Below are positions 22,263 through 32,443 of a DNA stretch of 64,000 nucleotides, piece after piece. Source of the stretch: Plicaturopsis crispa FD-325 SS-3 (Eukaryota; Basidiomycota; Agaricomycetes; Amylocorticiales; Amylocorticiaceae). The notes under the pieces are model-generated. The model did no database searches and was not told where the DNA came from. It saw only the letters and a program-made list of their open reading frames with translations. How positions within the stretch are numbered: the stretch's first letter is position 1; each line of letters begins with the position of its first letter. The stretch covers positions 2,042,955 through 2,106,954 of the forward strand of contig KN832554.1 of the NCBI GenBank assembly GCA_000827205.1, read 5' to 3'. Made by a program: the position numbers and the translations under genes.

Positions 22263-23207
22263 CTGTAGGAGATCATGCTGTAGGTTTTACGAGGGGATGA
22301 GTTTTTGTAATCTACGGTAGGCTGCACATCGTCAATCCATCGCGGATACCGAGTTTTAAAGTCATTGCAGTAATTTTTAGGCCTCTCGGGGCGAAAAATA
22401 TCGGCGGCGACGTCTGCAAAGCTGTCTGTAGATCGCTGGGACAGATGCGCACTCCCAAAGCATGATATTTGCCATGCAATGGCACACTCTACTCGATACA
22501 GACTGTAGATGTAGATGCTTTGTGTATGTCGTGCACCAATGAATCGAATACGCTCGAGTTTTCGTTCGCGTCCAACACGAAAAGCTCTTTCAATTAAGGC
22601 TTACACTCAACCAACCCTCAACATGCACTGAGATATCGAGACGATGACTCTTGCGAGCGTTGCTCTGAATGACTGAATCTCACACCGAGAGCATGAGGCA
22701 AAAATTAATTTTTATAAGGATGAACCCTAGGTTAGGGTTAGGACCGAATAGGGGCCAAAAAAAAGGAGCCTGCCCAGCCAGAGTGGCCGGAGCAGGACTG
22801 GAAAATATTGAGACGGTGCATGCACCGAAGCACATACAAACCGCGGACACCCTCTGTATGGACAGGGTCGCCGTGCTATGGAGGATCCCCACGGCCCACA
22901 AGCCCAGTACGTGAAGGGGCCTGTGCCATCAAGGTAAGTATGAGTTGCTCAGGTGTCTTCCGCTACCTTATATATGATTCCACGTCTGCGCACGGACCAG
23001 GTCGTATTTGGCGCCCAGTTAGGCGCCGGCTTGCCCCACTTGCACTCCTGGAAGTCCGCTCAGAACGCTCATGTGAGCGTCTGTCATGCTCACCCAATGT
23101 CCGAGTCGCATCGTGACGAAGTACTTCCATGTCCCTTTATAAGGGCAGTTGAAACGGCTCGAAAGGCGTGTCTGAGCTGGCCCCAATTCCTGCACTGAAC
23201 ATATCCA
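22263..23207. other. Intergenic region between SmG and the methyltransferase
   Basis: About 950 bp with only scattered short frames and no recognisable gene. It includes a paired telomere-type motif at 22723-22742. Confidence 0.5.
22723..22742. repeat. Telomere-like TTAGGG motif, head-to-head
   Basis: The sequence AACCCTAGGTTAGGGTTAGG holds one AACCCTA next to two TTAGG(G) units in inverted arrangement. The basidiomycete telomere unit is TTAGGG. Two units are too few to claim a former chromosome end. It may be a binding site for a Myb-type telobox factor. Confidence 0.4.
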
Positions 23208-24100
23208 ATGTCTTCCACACCATCTAAACCAGACGCGGTTGTCGATGAGAGAGTCCTCCGGATGAGACAATTCGTCGGAGCCGATGCAAAGAACGGCTGG
23301 GACAATACATGGTCAGATCCTGTCACTTGGTTGAATATTTACTCATCGTTTCGTAGGAAAGCAAACGTCACCCCATGGGATACCGGGGCCATCCAGCCAC
23401 CTCTGCGCGAGGCGGTAGAGTCATGTGGGCTCGGCCTTCCGCGCACAGGACGCGCCCTTGTTCCCGGATGTGGGAGGGTACGTATGCGCTTGCTAATCCA
23501 TTTCGCCGCGGCACGTATTTACCACCCATGTTAAGGGCTACGACGCGATCTACATCGCGTCCACTCTCGGCCTCGACACGCTCGCGCTAGACATATCGCC
23601 GACCGCTGTCGCAGAGGCCAACAAGTACGTCCTAGACGCGTCCTTTGCGCACGCGACACTAACTGCTGGCAGACTCGCAGCCTCCGCGAACGCGCCCCCT
23701 GGCAAAGTCGCGTTCCAAGAAGCTGATTTCTTCACCTACACCGTCAGCGAGGCCGAGAGATTCGACCTAGTATACGATTACACGTTCGTTCCCTTCTCCC
23801 TCCCCCTGCTCCCTCCCAGCCTTACCCGTCTGCAGGTTCTTCGTAGCCATCCCGCCCGACCGGCGTCCGGAATGGGGCGCCCAAGTGAGCGCGCTGACGA
23901 AGCCGGGAGGGTACCTCATCACGCTCGTGTGGCCGCTGGACCTTCCGCTGGAAGGGGGGCCGCCGTTCCATGTCGAGCTGGAGGATTACCCTAAAGTGCT
24001 GGGCGGTGGGTGGGAGAAGGTTTTGGAGAAAGTACCTGAATCGACAGAGTCGGAGAAGCATAAGGGAAGGGAGCGATTGGTTGTTTGGAGGCAACTCTAG
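23208..24100 (+). CDS. TPMT-superfamily SAM-dependent methyltransferase (thiol methyltransferase-like)
   Basis: By family a cytosolic SAM-dependent methyltransferase acting on thiols, halide or similar small nucleophiles. The start at 23208 gives MSSTPSKPDAVVDERVLRMR. Hallmarks are NGWDNTWSDP, then TPWDTGAIQPPL, the SAM-binding loop VPGCGRGYDAIYIAS (restored by splicing GR/GYD near 23476-23534), LDISPTAVAEAN, and FDLVYDYTFFVAIPPDRRPE, spliced near 23783-23835. It ends LVWPLDLPLEGGPPFHVELE and ERLVVWRQL. About 250 residues. This is the plant and fungal thiol methyltransferase subgroup rather than mammalian TPMT. The exact substrate is not decidable. Confidence 0.92.
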
Positions 24101-24367
24101 GGAGGCGATATAACCTCCATGTATAGCTAGCGCAGCACAAGATATGTACAACTAGTCGTTCGACTTTTAGATAGAGTGGCCTTCAGCTTGCGGACTCGCG
24201 CTGAGGTTGCTTGTACCAAATCCGAGTCAGGGGCTATTAAAACCAAAAGTTGACGTGCTGTCCACGTGTAAAATTATCGAAATTTCATCCTCAGCGTCGA
24301 AGTCGCAAACCGTCAAGCTGAATGGCACTCTGCTGTCAACCGTAGCACTCTTGCAACATATCCTGCA

Positions 24368-26416
24368 ATGGCAGGGCGCCCTCTCCGAAACCTTGGGGTC
24401 CCATCTTTTCTCAAAACATATCCGTTACCGCCAAAACGATCCCTCCACGCATGCTCGCGACGCTCTGCAGCCGCCTCGATTCCGTTCGCGGAAACACCCG
24501 TCGCGTCCTCGTCGACATACTCCCCATCGCCAGAAAGTCTCGAGCAGGCGCGGGTTGCAATACGGGAGAGCAGACACGCAGACCTCGCCGAGAGCCTGTC
24601 CCGCGACGCCCCGAACCCTTCCCGTGTCTGGGGCAGGTACATCGACCTGCTGAGCTTCATCGGCTCGGAGACCTTGCCTCTCCACGTCCACCAGGCCGTC
24701 CTGCGCAAATGCGTGCCCCCCACAAAGGAGCTGCGGGCGTCGAATATAAAACGTCTGCAGGACGGGACCGCGTCGACGCGGCCGCATAAGTACGAGGAGC
24801 GCATGCAGCTGGTCATCCACCACATGGACGCGTCCGGCCACAAGCCCACCCTGGACGACTACAACTTTGTGCTCGAGCAGTTCGCGGCAGTGGGGCACTG
24901 CGACGGCGCGATGGAGGTGTACAAGGAGCTGGTGCACAAGGGCTACGCCCCCACGCCGCGGACGTACGGGCTGTGCCTGCAGGCTATCGCGTATAAGCAG
25001 ACGCTGCCGTGTCGGCCGCACGAGCTCCCGGGAATCATGGCACGCACGACGAGGATGTGCACGGATCTGCTGCGGGAGATGTTTGCCCGCGGTATTCCGT
25101 TCACATCTGTCAATTTTGACTTGGCGTTGCGGGTGCTGAAGGAGGCGACGGATGATGAGGGGTTTGCCGCGCTGATACGGACAGGATATGGTATTGATCT
25201 GGCGTACCCCGACCAACAGCCATTGGAGCATGTACGAGGGAAAACGAAAGGTGCTCGCGGTCGGGACATTGCAGCGGAGCTACCACAGCCGCTTCCCTTC
25301 TCCACTGCCGCCCTCAACACGATCATAGACGTGCTCGGTCGGCGGAAGAAGGTCCCCCGGATGGTGGTCGCCTTCGAGGTCCTGACCGTGCCATTGCCTC
25401 CTCACGCGAATGAGCATTTCTCGTCCACCTTCGACGACGACGACGATTTTGGCGTGCGGTCACCACCAGAATCTTCGCGGTATCGCGGTCCACATGCCGA
25501 GCCGAACATCACAACGTACAACCTCATGATCAAGCACATGTGCAGCGCCGGACACGCAACGCTCGCGCGACATTACATGGTCGCCGCCATGCATGTTGAT
25601 TATGCTGAAGACCGCCGATTGCGGGGGGATGTCATGCGCTTACCCCTGCATGAAATCGCGGCGCCGCATTTCTCGGTCAACCGTGGCACGTTTCTGCCAG
25701 CGTATGGTTTGGCCAACCGAGACAAGAACTTGGAGCTGATGCGGTGGGTTCTGCGTGCGGTAGAGCGCTCGATTAGGCGAAAGAAGGAGCGGCTCGCGCA
25801 TTACACTGCATATCGGGACCGTGTCATGGACACGCCTGAGGAAGACATTGACAGCAACTCTGAAGATGCCACCTCGGACCCATCTTCAATCCCGCAGAGC
25901 GATGGCCCTTCCCCAGTCGCCACAGACCCCATAGATTCTTCGGCCTCTTCACCTCTCCCCGCCGATGTCCCACCAGCTGCAGTCAAACCCGCCCGTGCCC
26001 CACCCGTACACATTCTCGATGTAGACCTAGATGCCCCTCCACCCCCACCGCCCCGCGAAAAAATGTTCGACCTTTCCCTCCATCTCACCATCCTCGAGCG
26101 CGACCTCAGCGAGCTTGCGGATCTGCACAAGATCGTCCAGGGCGTGCTCGGCCGCTCCACGCAGCGCGTCAAGGAGCGCATCGGCCGGCGCGTCTGGGCG
26201 AACAAGGACGTGTACCTGCGCTCTGAGCCGCAGCGGCGCGTGCTCGGGCGCAACGAGTGGATGAGTAAGGTGAATTATAAGCCTGCGGATAAGAGTGTTG
26301 TGCGCGCGTTGGAGTGGAGGCGGAGAAAACCTAGCCAGTCTAATGGCGACAAGGACTGGCAGGGCCGCAGGCCTTTCTCTACGCAGAGCTTTGCGCTGTC
26401 GCGGAGAAGCTCGTGA
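24368..26416 (+). CDS. Pentatricopeptide-repeat protein, probably mitochondrial
   Basis: A single exon of 682 residues. The N-terminus (MAGRPLRNLGVPSFLKTYPL and the next 20 residues) is basic and hydroxylated, consistent with mitochondrial import. PPR-like helix pairs are visible: PTLDDYNFVLEQFAAVGHCD, AMEVYKELVHKGYAPTPRTY, STAALNTIIDVLGRRKKVPR and NITTYNLMIKHMCSAGHATL. A low-complexity acidic/Pro-rich linker (about residues 475-555) separates these from a basic helical C-terminus. Fungal PPR proteins of this kind bind mitochondrial RNAs for processing, stability or translation. The target is not inferable. It lies 267 bp after the methyltransferase, same strand, with its own promoter. Confidence 0.82.
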   Translation: MAGRPLRNLGVPSFLKTYPLPPKRSLHACSRRSAAASIPFAETPVASSSTYSPSPESLEQARVAIRESRHADLAESLSRDAPNPSRVWGRYIDLLSFIGSETLPLHVHQAVLRKCVPPTKELRASNIKRLQDGTASTRPHKYEERMQLVIHHMDASGHKPTLDDYNFVLEQFAAVGHCDGAMEVYKELVHKGYAPTPRTYGLCLQAIAYKQTLPCRPHELPGIMARTTRMCTDLLREMFARGIPFTSVNFDLALRVLKEATDDEGFAALIRTGYGIDLAYPDQQPLEHVRGKTKGARGRDIAAELPQPLPFSTAALNTIIDVLGRRKKVPRMVVAFEVLTVPLPPHANEHFSSTFDDDDDFGVRSPPESSRYRGPHAEPNITTYNLMIKHMCSAGHATLARHYMVAAMHVDYAEDRRLRGDVMRLPLHEIAAPHFSVNRGTFLPAYGLANRDKNLELMRWVLRAVERSIRRKKERLAHYTAYRDRVMDTPEEDIDSNSEDATSDPSSIPQSDGPSPVATDPIDSSASSPLPADVPPAAVKPARAPPVHILDVDLDAPPPPPPREKMFDLSLHLTILERDLSELADLHKIVQGVLGRSTQRVKERIGRRVWANKDVYLRSEPQRRVLGRNEWMSKVNYKPADKSVVRALEWRRRKPSQSNGDKDWQGRRPFSTQSFALSRRSS

Positions 26417-27204
26417 CACCGGGGTGGCGGGTGGGACGGCCAATGTAAACTATCTAGTCGTAAGTCTCGTCGTATTTGTTTATCGTTTATGTTTGTCTGA
26501 CTGTCCGATAGTTCACCCCCGATAATCATTACTTCGGTGAACAAGAATATATGGGGCTCGATAGTGTGCCCTTCTTATAAGGTTCGTCCCTTCATGATCC
26601 GCACCGCTACTTTGCGCTTAACATCAAAACGCAGGACTTTGAGAACGATTACCTGCCAATCTCATTCATGCACGCACCCGTACATACCCTGTTTCTCTGC
26701 CAACCTACCTACTCCACTGGCCTAGCCAGGTACAATATATTCAAAACCGGACCTAGACGGAGAGTGAAGAAAGTTATGCATAGTGACTCGCCGTCAATTG
26801 AAATCGCCCAGATGCCTTCGTCGGACACGCGCCTTTCTTGTCTCTGGCGTCGGGCGCCCAGCCCATTGTCAGCAGCATAGAGCTCGATAGCGCGAGGGGT
26901 ATCTCAGTCAATATCGATGATGCTGATACCATGTTAAAGGGCGTTTGCAGACTATGAGCTTGCATGCACCAACTTGGCGTAGAAACAGTAAAAACCCATC
27001 CGATAATAATAAGACTCATTCACCTAGGGTGCAGGAGCTTCATGAGCCGGCGTGCATCAGCACGCCTCGTCTAGGTAAAGTAAGGTATGTAGAATAAATG
27101 TAGTGTCAAGAATTCTAAAGGATTAGAGCCTCCGCGGTCAACCGTCCCCGACCCCTCCGTTCTAAAGTCTAGAATAATCTTACTCTACAGGCGCCCATGC
27201 GCCT
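26417..27204. other. Convergent intergenic region, no gene seen
   Basis: About 790 bp between the convergent PPR and DUF1275 genes. Only short unrelated frames occur. No inverted repeats or RNA gene were recognised. Confidence 0.5.
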
Positions 27205-28189
27205 CTATGCCCCCCTGATCGCCTCCTTCGATTTGCGCTTCCAAGCGCCGCCGGACCCAAACGCCCAGGCCAACGCGATGATCACCTCCGTAACCGCGAC
27301 GCCGCCCAGCGCTACGCGCATGGCGCGCGGGGTACCAAATCCGACGAGACCCAGCATAGCCTGGCCAGCGAATGCACCGAGCACGAGTGCGACGATGGAG
27401 AGCAGGCGGCGCTGGCCGGCGTGCCCGCGCGGGTCGGCGCACAAATCCGTGAGCGTCCCGGTGAACACGACGGTCGTGCCGTACGCGGGCGACGTGAGCC
27501 CGGATGCGGACGCGGACTGCAGGCCCATCGAGAGCGCAAGCAGGCCGAGCATGTGCGGGCTCGAGCGGAGGAGCCAGTCCGGGTGCGGCAGGCTCTGCAG
27601 GAGCACGCTCAGGGTGATGAGCGCCTGCATGACGGCAATAGCGGTGAGCTTCCCGCGGTTCTTGCTGCCGTAGCGCGCGCCGAGGCGCCCGGCAATGTAA
27701 GAGCCCGCGCTGAAGCCGATAAGCGCGAAGGAGCGCGGCAGAATGGCAGAGTCCTTGGAAGCCGCATTCGGGGGGAATCCGTTATCGAGCGTAGCTGCGC
27801 CTGCGAAAATGGAGTGGCAGGCCTTGAACGCGAATTCTGTGAGGTCTATAGAAAGCTGCGCCATATTTCCCGCTGGAGGTCAGATTAAGACGTTGTGATT
27901 AGCTGCGGGAACTAGAGCATAGGGGGAGAGACGGCTCACTCATGAATGCGACCCATATCGCGCTCGTCGAGTAGACAGTCGCGTCGATCATCCCGCTGAG
28001 GAAACATTGCATGAATAGGGGGAAATAGCTCTCGACGAGGACGACCTCGCTGCTGAAGCTGTAAATCGCAGGACACTTAGCAAACTCGACGGCGAGAGCT
28101 TTGATCGATATGACTCACTGTCTGCGCGCACGCGCCTTCAGCGACCTGTCTCCGTCAAAATGCTTTGGTAGCAGTGGGCTCTCCTCCAT
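27205..28189 (-). CDS. DUF1275 (YoaK-type) multi-pass membrane protein
   Basis: Three exons. Exon 1 starts at 28189 (MEESPLLPKHFDGDRSLKAR). Exon 2 begins FSSEVVLVESYFPLFMQCFL and continues to TSAIWVAFM. It splices into TGNMAQLSIDLTEFAF, restoring the TGN motif of the family. The last exon holds four or five hydrophobic spans (such as FALIGFSAGSYIAGRL and LLSIVALVLGAFAGQAMLGL) and ends with a basic tail WKRKSKEAIRGA. Roughly 280 residues, six or seven membrane segments. DUF1275 proteins are widespread in bacteria and fungi and are thought to be transporter-like. Substrate unknown. Confidence 0.88.
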
Positions 28190-28481
28190 CGCGCGCCCGG
28201 TCATTATCGTGAGGAAACAAACCGAAGGAAACTGGTATACAGAGAGGAAACGCGGAACGAGAAGGAAAACTGAAGGAATGTGGGATGAGTCTGGTTGAAA
28301 GGAGAGCTTGAAGATATCAGGGGGAAAAATGGACGCACCGTTGCTGTCGCATGTTATTTCGACATGCGATTTGCTATTGGATGTGCAATTTCATGCGTCC
28401 GAATAGCCGACGACGGGCGTCCTTGTGTGTCTTGAGCAGGTGTTTCATGTCGACGAAGGGCCCAGAAGGAAAGCCCATAGC

Positions 28482-28504
28482 CATAACATAACATAACATA
28501 ACAT
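28482..28504. repeat. CATAA pentanucleotide microsatellite
   Basis: Four tandem CATAA units followed by CAT. A simple repeat in the gene-poor stretch downstream of the DUF1275 start. Confidence 0.85.
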
Positions 28505-30257
28505 CGTCCAGTAGAACCGCGAGCCGGTGTCGGTGCCGAGTCTTAGTGGACACGTGTAATTTCCCGACATAAGCGCCACAACGGTACCAGGTTTGCTTCC
28601 GCTGCTTGGCAGAGCTCTATATGTCGCTTTTATGGACGGGCGGTAAGGAGACGAGGAGCAAGGGGAGAGCGGAGATGGTGGTGGTAATGAAGAGAGAGCT
28701 CGCAAAGGTGATTGGTTTTCTGTCTTCACTTATATTTAGGCCTTACGCCGACTCGACTTGCAGCGTGCACGGTCCGTATGACCACGACATAACCTGTTCT
28801 GTCTGTCTGCAGGCATTTCTTCGACTTGCTCTCCATGCAATGAGCTTGCCCTACTAGGCTTGCCATTGAAATCAGTGGATACTAATTTGAAAACAACGAC
28901 ATCTGTGAGATTTCATGTCCCAGGGACCATTAGTAGTACTTTCACTGACTTTCCTTATGCACTCCAGCCATACTGCTTCATGCACAGGACAGGAATCGTT
29001 CACAACTTCGCTTGACAGCAGTGTATGTACGCTGGCTGGTCCGGACTTCCACCCCTCCCCAAGGACGATTTGGAAAATGCGGAACCGACTCGGGGAAACT
29101 CGAACCACAGACGTGGGCATTTTCAACATGCAGCATGCAAGCAGACCCTCTCGCTCACTTACGGGGTACTTTCACGGCTAGTACGACTTGTGTACCAAAC
29201 ACGGCTGCGCTTTCGAGGTATTTCTGCTGCGTTTGCTTCCATGGTCTATGTATCGTGCCAATGGCTCATATGGCTCTTACTCCTCTTCCATCCAGTACGG
29301 ATACCTCGCTTTTTACGCGCGCATCGTTCACCCCGTTTCTCTAGCCTGGTTCCACGGCGTTGCATGCCGGTGTGAAAGCTGGGAACGGTACCTCAAATTG
29401 ACCACAGCAAAGGAACCCCCGAAGCGATGACTACAAACGAATGTTCAAGGCGATGGCAGCGATCGTGTGCTCGAAGCCAGGATTGCGAACTCATGTAACT
29501 CTTCACGAAGACTTCCCGCGGGTCTTGAGCTGCCTCCCCCCGGACGCTGGCTTCGAGAACAAGAACGTCACCTCGAGAAGAAGAATGACGTTGACGTCGA
29601 TGGTATTTACAGTGAATATCTGTGGCATCGTATTCTATTACTCATGGACCGCGAGGCTCGGGACGGTATACGCACCCTGGTCAAGATGAGCATGCAACCG
29701 GGCGTCGGTCTGCATCGGTCGCCTGACTCCAAGCCAGGGACCGTTCCTCTCCGGGGCCGATGCACCGATAGCAATATCGCAAGGTGCCTTCCCCAGATTA
29801 CCCCGCATCCCCACATTCCGCTCATCCTTCCATCACCGTGGTACTCACGCGATCCATTTTCCATTGGACGACTCTGTATATGTGCCTGGACGGTCTTCCT
29901 GGCAGGGAAGGATGCCCACCCTGCAAGTGGCCCGTGTGTGTTTATGCAAAGTAGGACCACAAATCCAAAACTTGAATGTGCTCAAGATCTCCGTACATGG
30001 TCTACTTGCTGTTTGACCTATCTGTCCGCTTGCCTGTACCGTACATCTACTCGCATCGTTGGCCACTTCAAAGCTTCACGGTCGACGTCGAGCTCCCGGA
30101 CGGACCGCGATCAACGCGTGAAGCCATCATCGTGGTGGGGCTTCGCAAGATCCCCCCGCATCGAAGCTCCAATATCCAGGATCGATATTGCATGCTCACC
30201 TGATCGAAGATGCTAAACATAGCGGTCACGACGCACCTCGACGTATACTGTCATTAC

Positions 30258-30744
30258 AGGACCCCCGACAACCACCCAAAATGTGTGTTTTCAATCCGGA
30301 TGCGAAACGGCGCGTAGCGCCGGAGGCCTCTTCAAATTCGGATGCCAAATGGCCAAATTTTGGGCCAAGGTTTGTGCAAATTTCCGGATGCAAGACGCGG
30401 CGAGGCGCAGGTCTGTGCAAAATCCGGATGCGAGATTTCTCGAGATCAGGCCGTGGTGAGGCTCCGACACCTGCAAGACCGTCGTTTAGGGACAAAATAT
30501 CATTTTCTGCACACTCGAGCGTCTCCTCGTACCATTCAGCTCTGCTGGCGCAGTAGCGATTTTTTTTACGATTTTCTCGGGATTTTAGCGATTTTTGATG
30601 TCTGTGCCACTTTCCGGATACAAAACGCGTTCAGCTGATGTATAACCGATTTCCGGATGCCAACGGCGTCCTGGAGGCAGCACCCCATCCGGATGTCGAC
30701 CCCTTCAGAAAAAACATACATTTTGGGGGGTTGTCGGGGGTCCT
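30258..30744. mobile_element. Element B: hAT-like MITE, 487 bp
   Basis: Terminal inverted repeats of about 34 bp (30258-30291 and 30711-30744) start AGGACCCCCGACAACC and differ at two positions. The flanking 8-bp duplication is GTCATTAC at 30250-30257 and 30745-30752. The interior is non-coding. It holds seven same-strand copies of a TTCCGGATGC-like word, near 30293, 30336, 30381, 30422, 30612, 30651 and 30687. Four are on the left side and three on the right. Several copies sit in a longer unit that starts GTCTGTGC and ends ACGCG. The right end appears again at 31893-32014 because of the assembly duplication. Confidence 0.92.
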
Positions 30745-30915
30745 GTCATTACTGTCAGCACGATTGCAGTGAAGGTGACCGGGTCCGGTGGGCGTTTGTG
30801 CGTATCTATCTCCGTCCCTGCATTGACCATTTCCACTGTATGCTGAGTCTGTGCCATAGAAGCATCAGCAATAGGCAACAAAACGCTCCTGGTTGTTCTG
30901 CACTCTACACGTCCA
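30623..30915. repeat. Left copy of a 293-bp sequence duplicated across the gap
   Basis: Identical base for base to 31893-32185. This copy ends exactly where the Ns begin. Best read as the end of the left contig. Confidence 0.97.
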
Positions 30916-31892
30916 NNNNNNNNNNNNNNNNNNNNNNNNNNNNNNNNNNNNNNNNNNNNNNNNNNNNNNNNNNNNNNNNNNNNNNNNNNNNNNNNNNNNN
31001 NNNNNNNNNNNNNNNNNNNNNNNNNNNNNNNNNNNNNNNNNNNNNNNNNNNNNNNNNNNNNNNNNNNNNNNNNNNNNNNNNNNNNNNNNNNNNNNNNNNN
31101 NNNNNNNNNNNNNNNNNNNNNNNNNNNNNNNNNNNNNNNNNNNNNNNNNNNNNNNNNNNNNNNNNNNNNNNNNNNNNNNNNNNNNNNNNNNNNNNNNNNN
31201 NNNNNNNNNNNNNNNNNNNNNNNNNNNNNNNNNNNNNNNNNNNNNNNNNNNNNNNNNNNNNNNNNNNNNNNNNNNNNNNNNNNNNNNNNNNNNNNNNNNN
31301 NNNNNNNNNNNNNNNNNNNNNNNNNNNNNNNNNNNNNNNNNNNNNNNNNNNNNNNNNNNNNNNNNNNNNNNNNNNNNNNNNNNNNNNNNNNNNNNNNNNN
31401 NNNNNNNNNNNNNNNNNNNNNNNNNNNNNNNNNNNNNNNNNNNNNNNNNNNNNNNNNNNNNNNNNNNNNNNNNNNNNNNNNNNNNNNNNNNNNNNNNNNN
31501 NNNNNNNNNNNNNNNNNNNNNNNNNNNNNNNNNNNNNNNNNNNNNNNNNNNNNNNNNNNNNNNNNNNNNNNNNNNNNNNNNNNNNNNNNNNNNNNNNNNN
31601 NNNNNNNNNNNNNNNNNNNNNNNNNNNNNNNNNNNNNNNNNNNNNNNNNNNNNNNNNNNNNNNNNNNNNNNNNNNNNNNNNNNNNNNNNNNNNNNNNNNN
31701 NNNNNNNNNNNNNNNNNNNNNNNNNNNNNNNNNNNNNNNNNNNNNNNNNNNNNNNNNNNNNNNNNNNNNNNNNNNNNNNNNNNNNNNNNNNNNNNNNNNN
31801 NNNNNNNNNNNNNNNNNNNNNNNNNNNNNNNNNNNNNNNNNNNNNNNNNNNNNNNNNNNNNNNNNNNNNNNNNNNNNNNNNNNNNNNNNNNN
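30916..31892. other. Assembly gap (977 N)
   Basis: A run of 977 unknown bases. Because both edges are the same 293-bp sequence, the gap is probably not real sequence but an unrecognised contig overlap. Reading frames running through the Ns are meaningless. Confidence 0.98.
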
Positions 31893-32185
31893 AAACGCGT
31901 TCAGCTGATGTATAACCGATTTCCGGATGCCAACGGCGTCCTGGAGGCAGCACCCCATCCGGATGTCGACCCCTTCAGAAAAAACATACATTTTGGGGGG
32001 TTGTCGGGGGTCCTGTCATTACTGTCAGCACGATTGCAGTGAAGGTGACCGGGTCCGGTGGGCGTTTGTGCGTATCTATCTCCGTCCCTGCATTGACCAT
32101 TTCCACTGTATGCTGAGTCTGTGCCATAGAAGCATCAGCAATAGGCAACAAAACGCTCCTGGTTGTTCTGCACTCTACACGTCCA
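31893..32185. repeat. Right copy of the 293-bp duplicated sequence
   Basis: Identical to 30623-30915 and begins at the first base after the Ns. It contains a second copy of the right half of element B (to 32014) and its target duplication (32015-32022). Confidence 0.97.
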
Positions 32186-32326
32186 TCTCCCGGGCTTGGA
32201 TCGCCTGGATCTAAGTAATCATGGTCCGATCCATGGTCACCCAGATAATGCCCATCACATGTCCGCTGTCCCCCGTAAGTCCTATTAGTAGCGCGGCAAT
32301 TGATTTTTGCAACAAGTATATATAGG

Positions 32327-32334
32327 CGCTCACG
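32327..32334 (+). promoter_or_regulatory. TATA box of the carboxylesterase gene
   Basis: TATATATA about 110 bp before the start codon at 32444, in a position normal for a fungal TATA element. Confidence 0.45.
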
Positions 32335-32443
32335 TATCGGACACGCTGTAGCGGACGATCAACGCTTGCCGACAGCACGCTAGGACGTATAAACAATTCC
32401 TCCCAAGTTGTAACGTTCGACGCGACTGCACGAACAAGCTACG

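Larger units (their letters stand above)
28190..32443. other. Gene-poor region with transposon, assembly gap and possible gene remnant
   Basis: No confident gene is present in this 4.2-kb stretch. A CATAA microsatellite lies at 28482-28504. Around 29467-30203 there are open frames up to 249 codons on the plus strand, including a piece (residues LPVPYIYSHRWPLQSFTVDV, at about 30030-30090) that reads like protein. No single splice model joins them into a recognisable product, so a decayed gene is possible. Element B sits at 30258-30744 and the N gap follows. Confidence 0.45.

Noticed and set aside
30657-32042. Open frames of 340-461 codons across 30.7-32 kb on both strands
   Set aside because: They run through the N gap and consist mostly of unknown residues.
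30623-32185. Two 293-bp direct repeats as long terminal repeats of a retrotransposon
   Set aside because: The copies are identical, abut the Ns exactly, lack TG...CA ends and a target duplication, and one boundary falls inside element B. A contig overlap explains them better.
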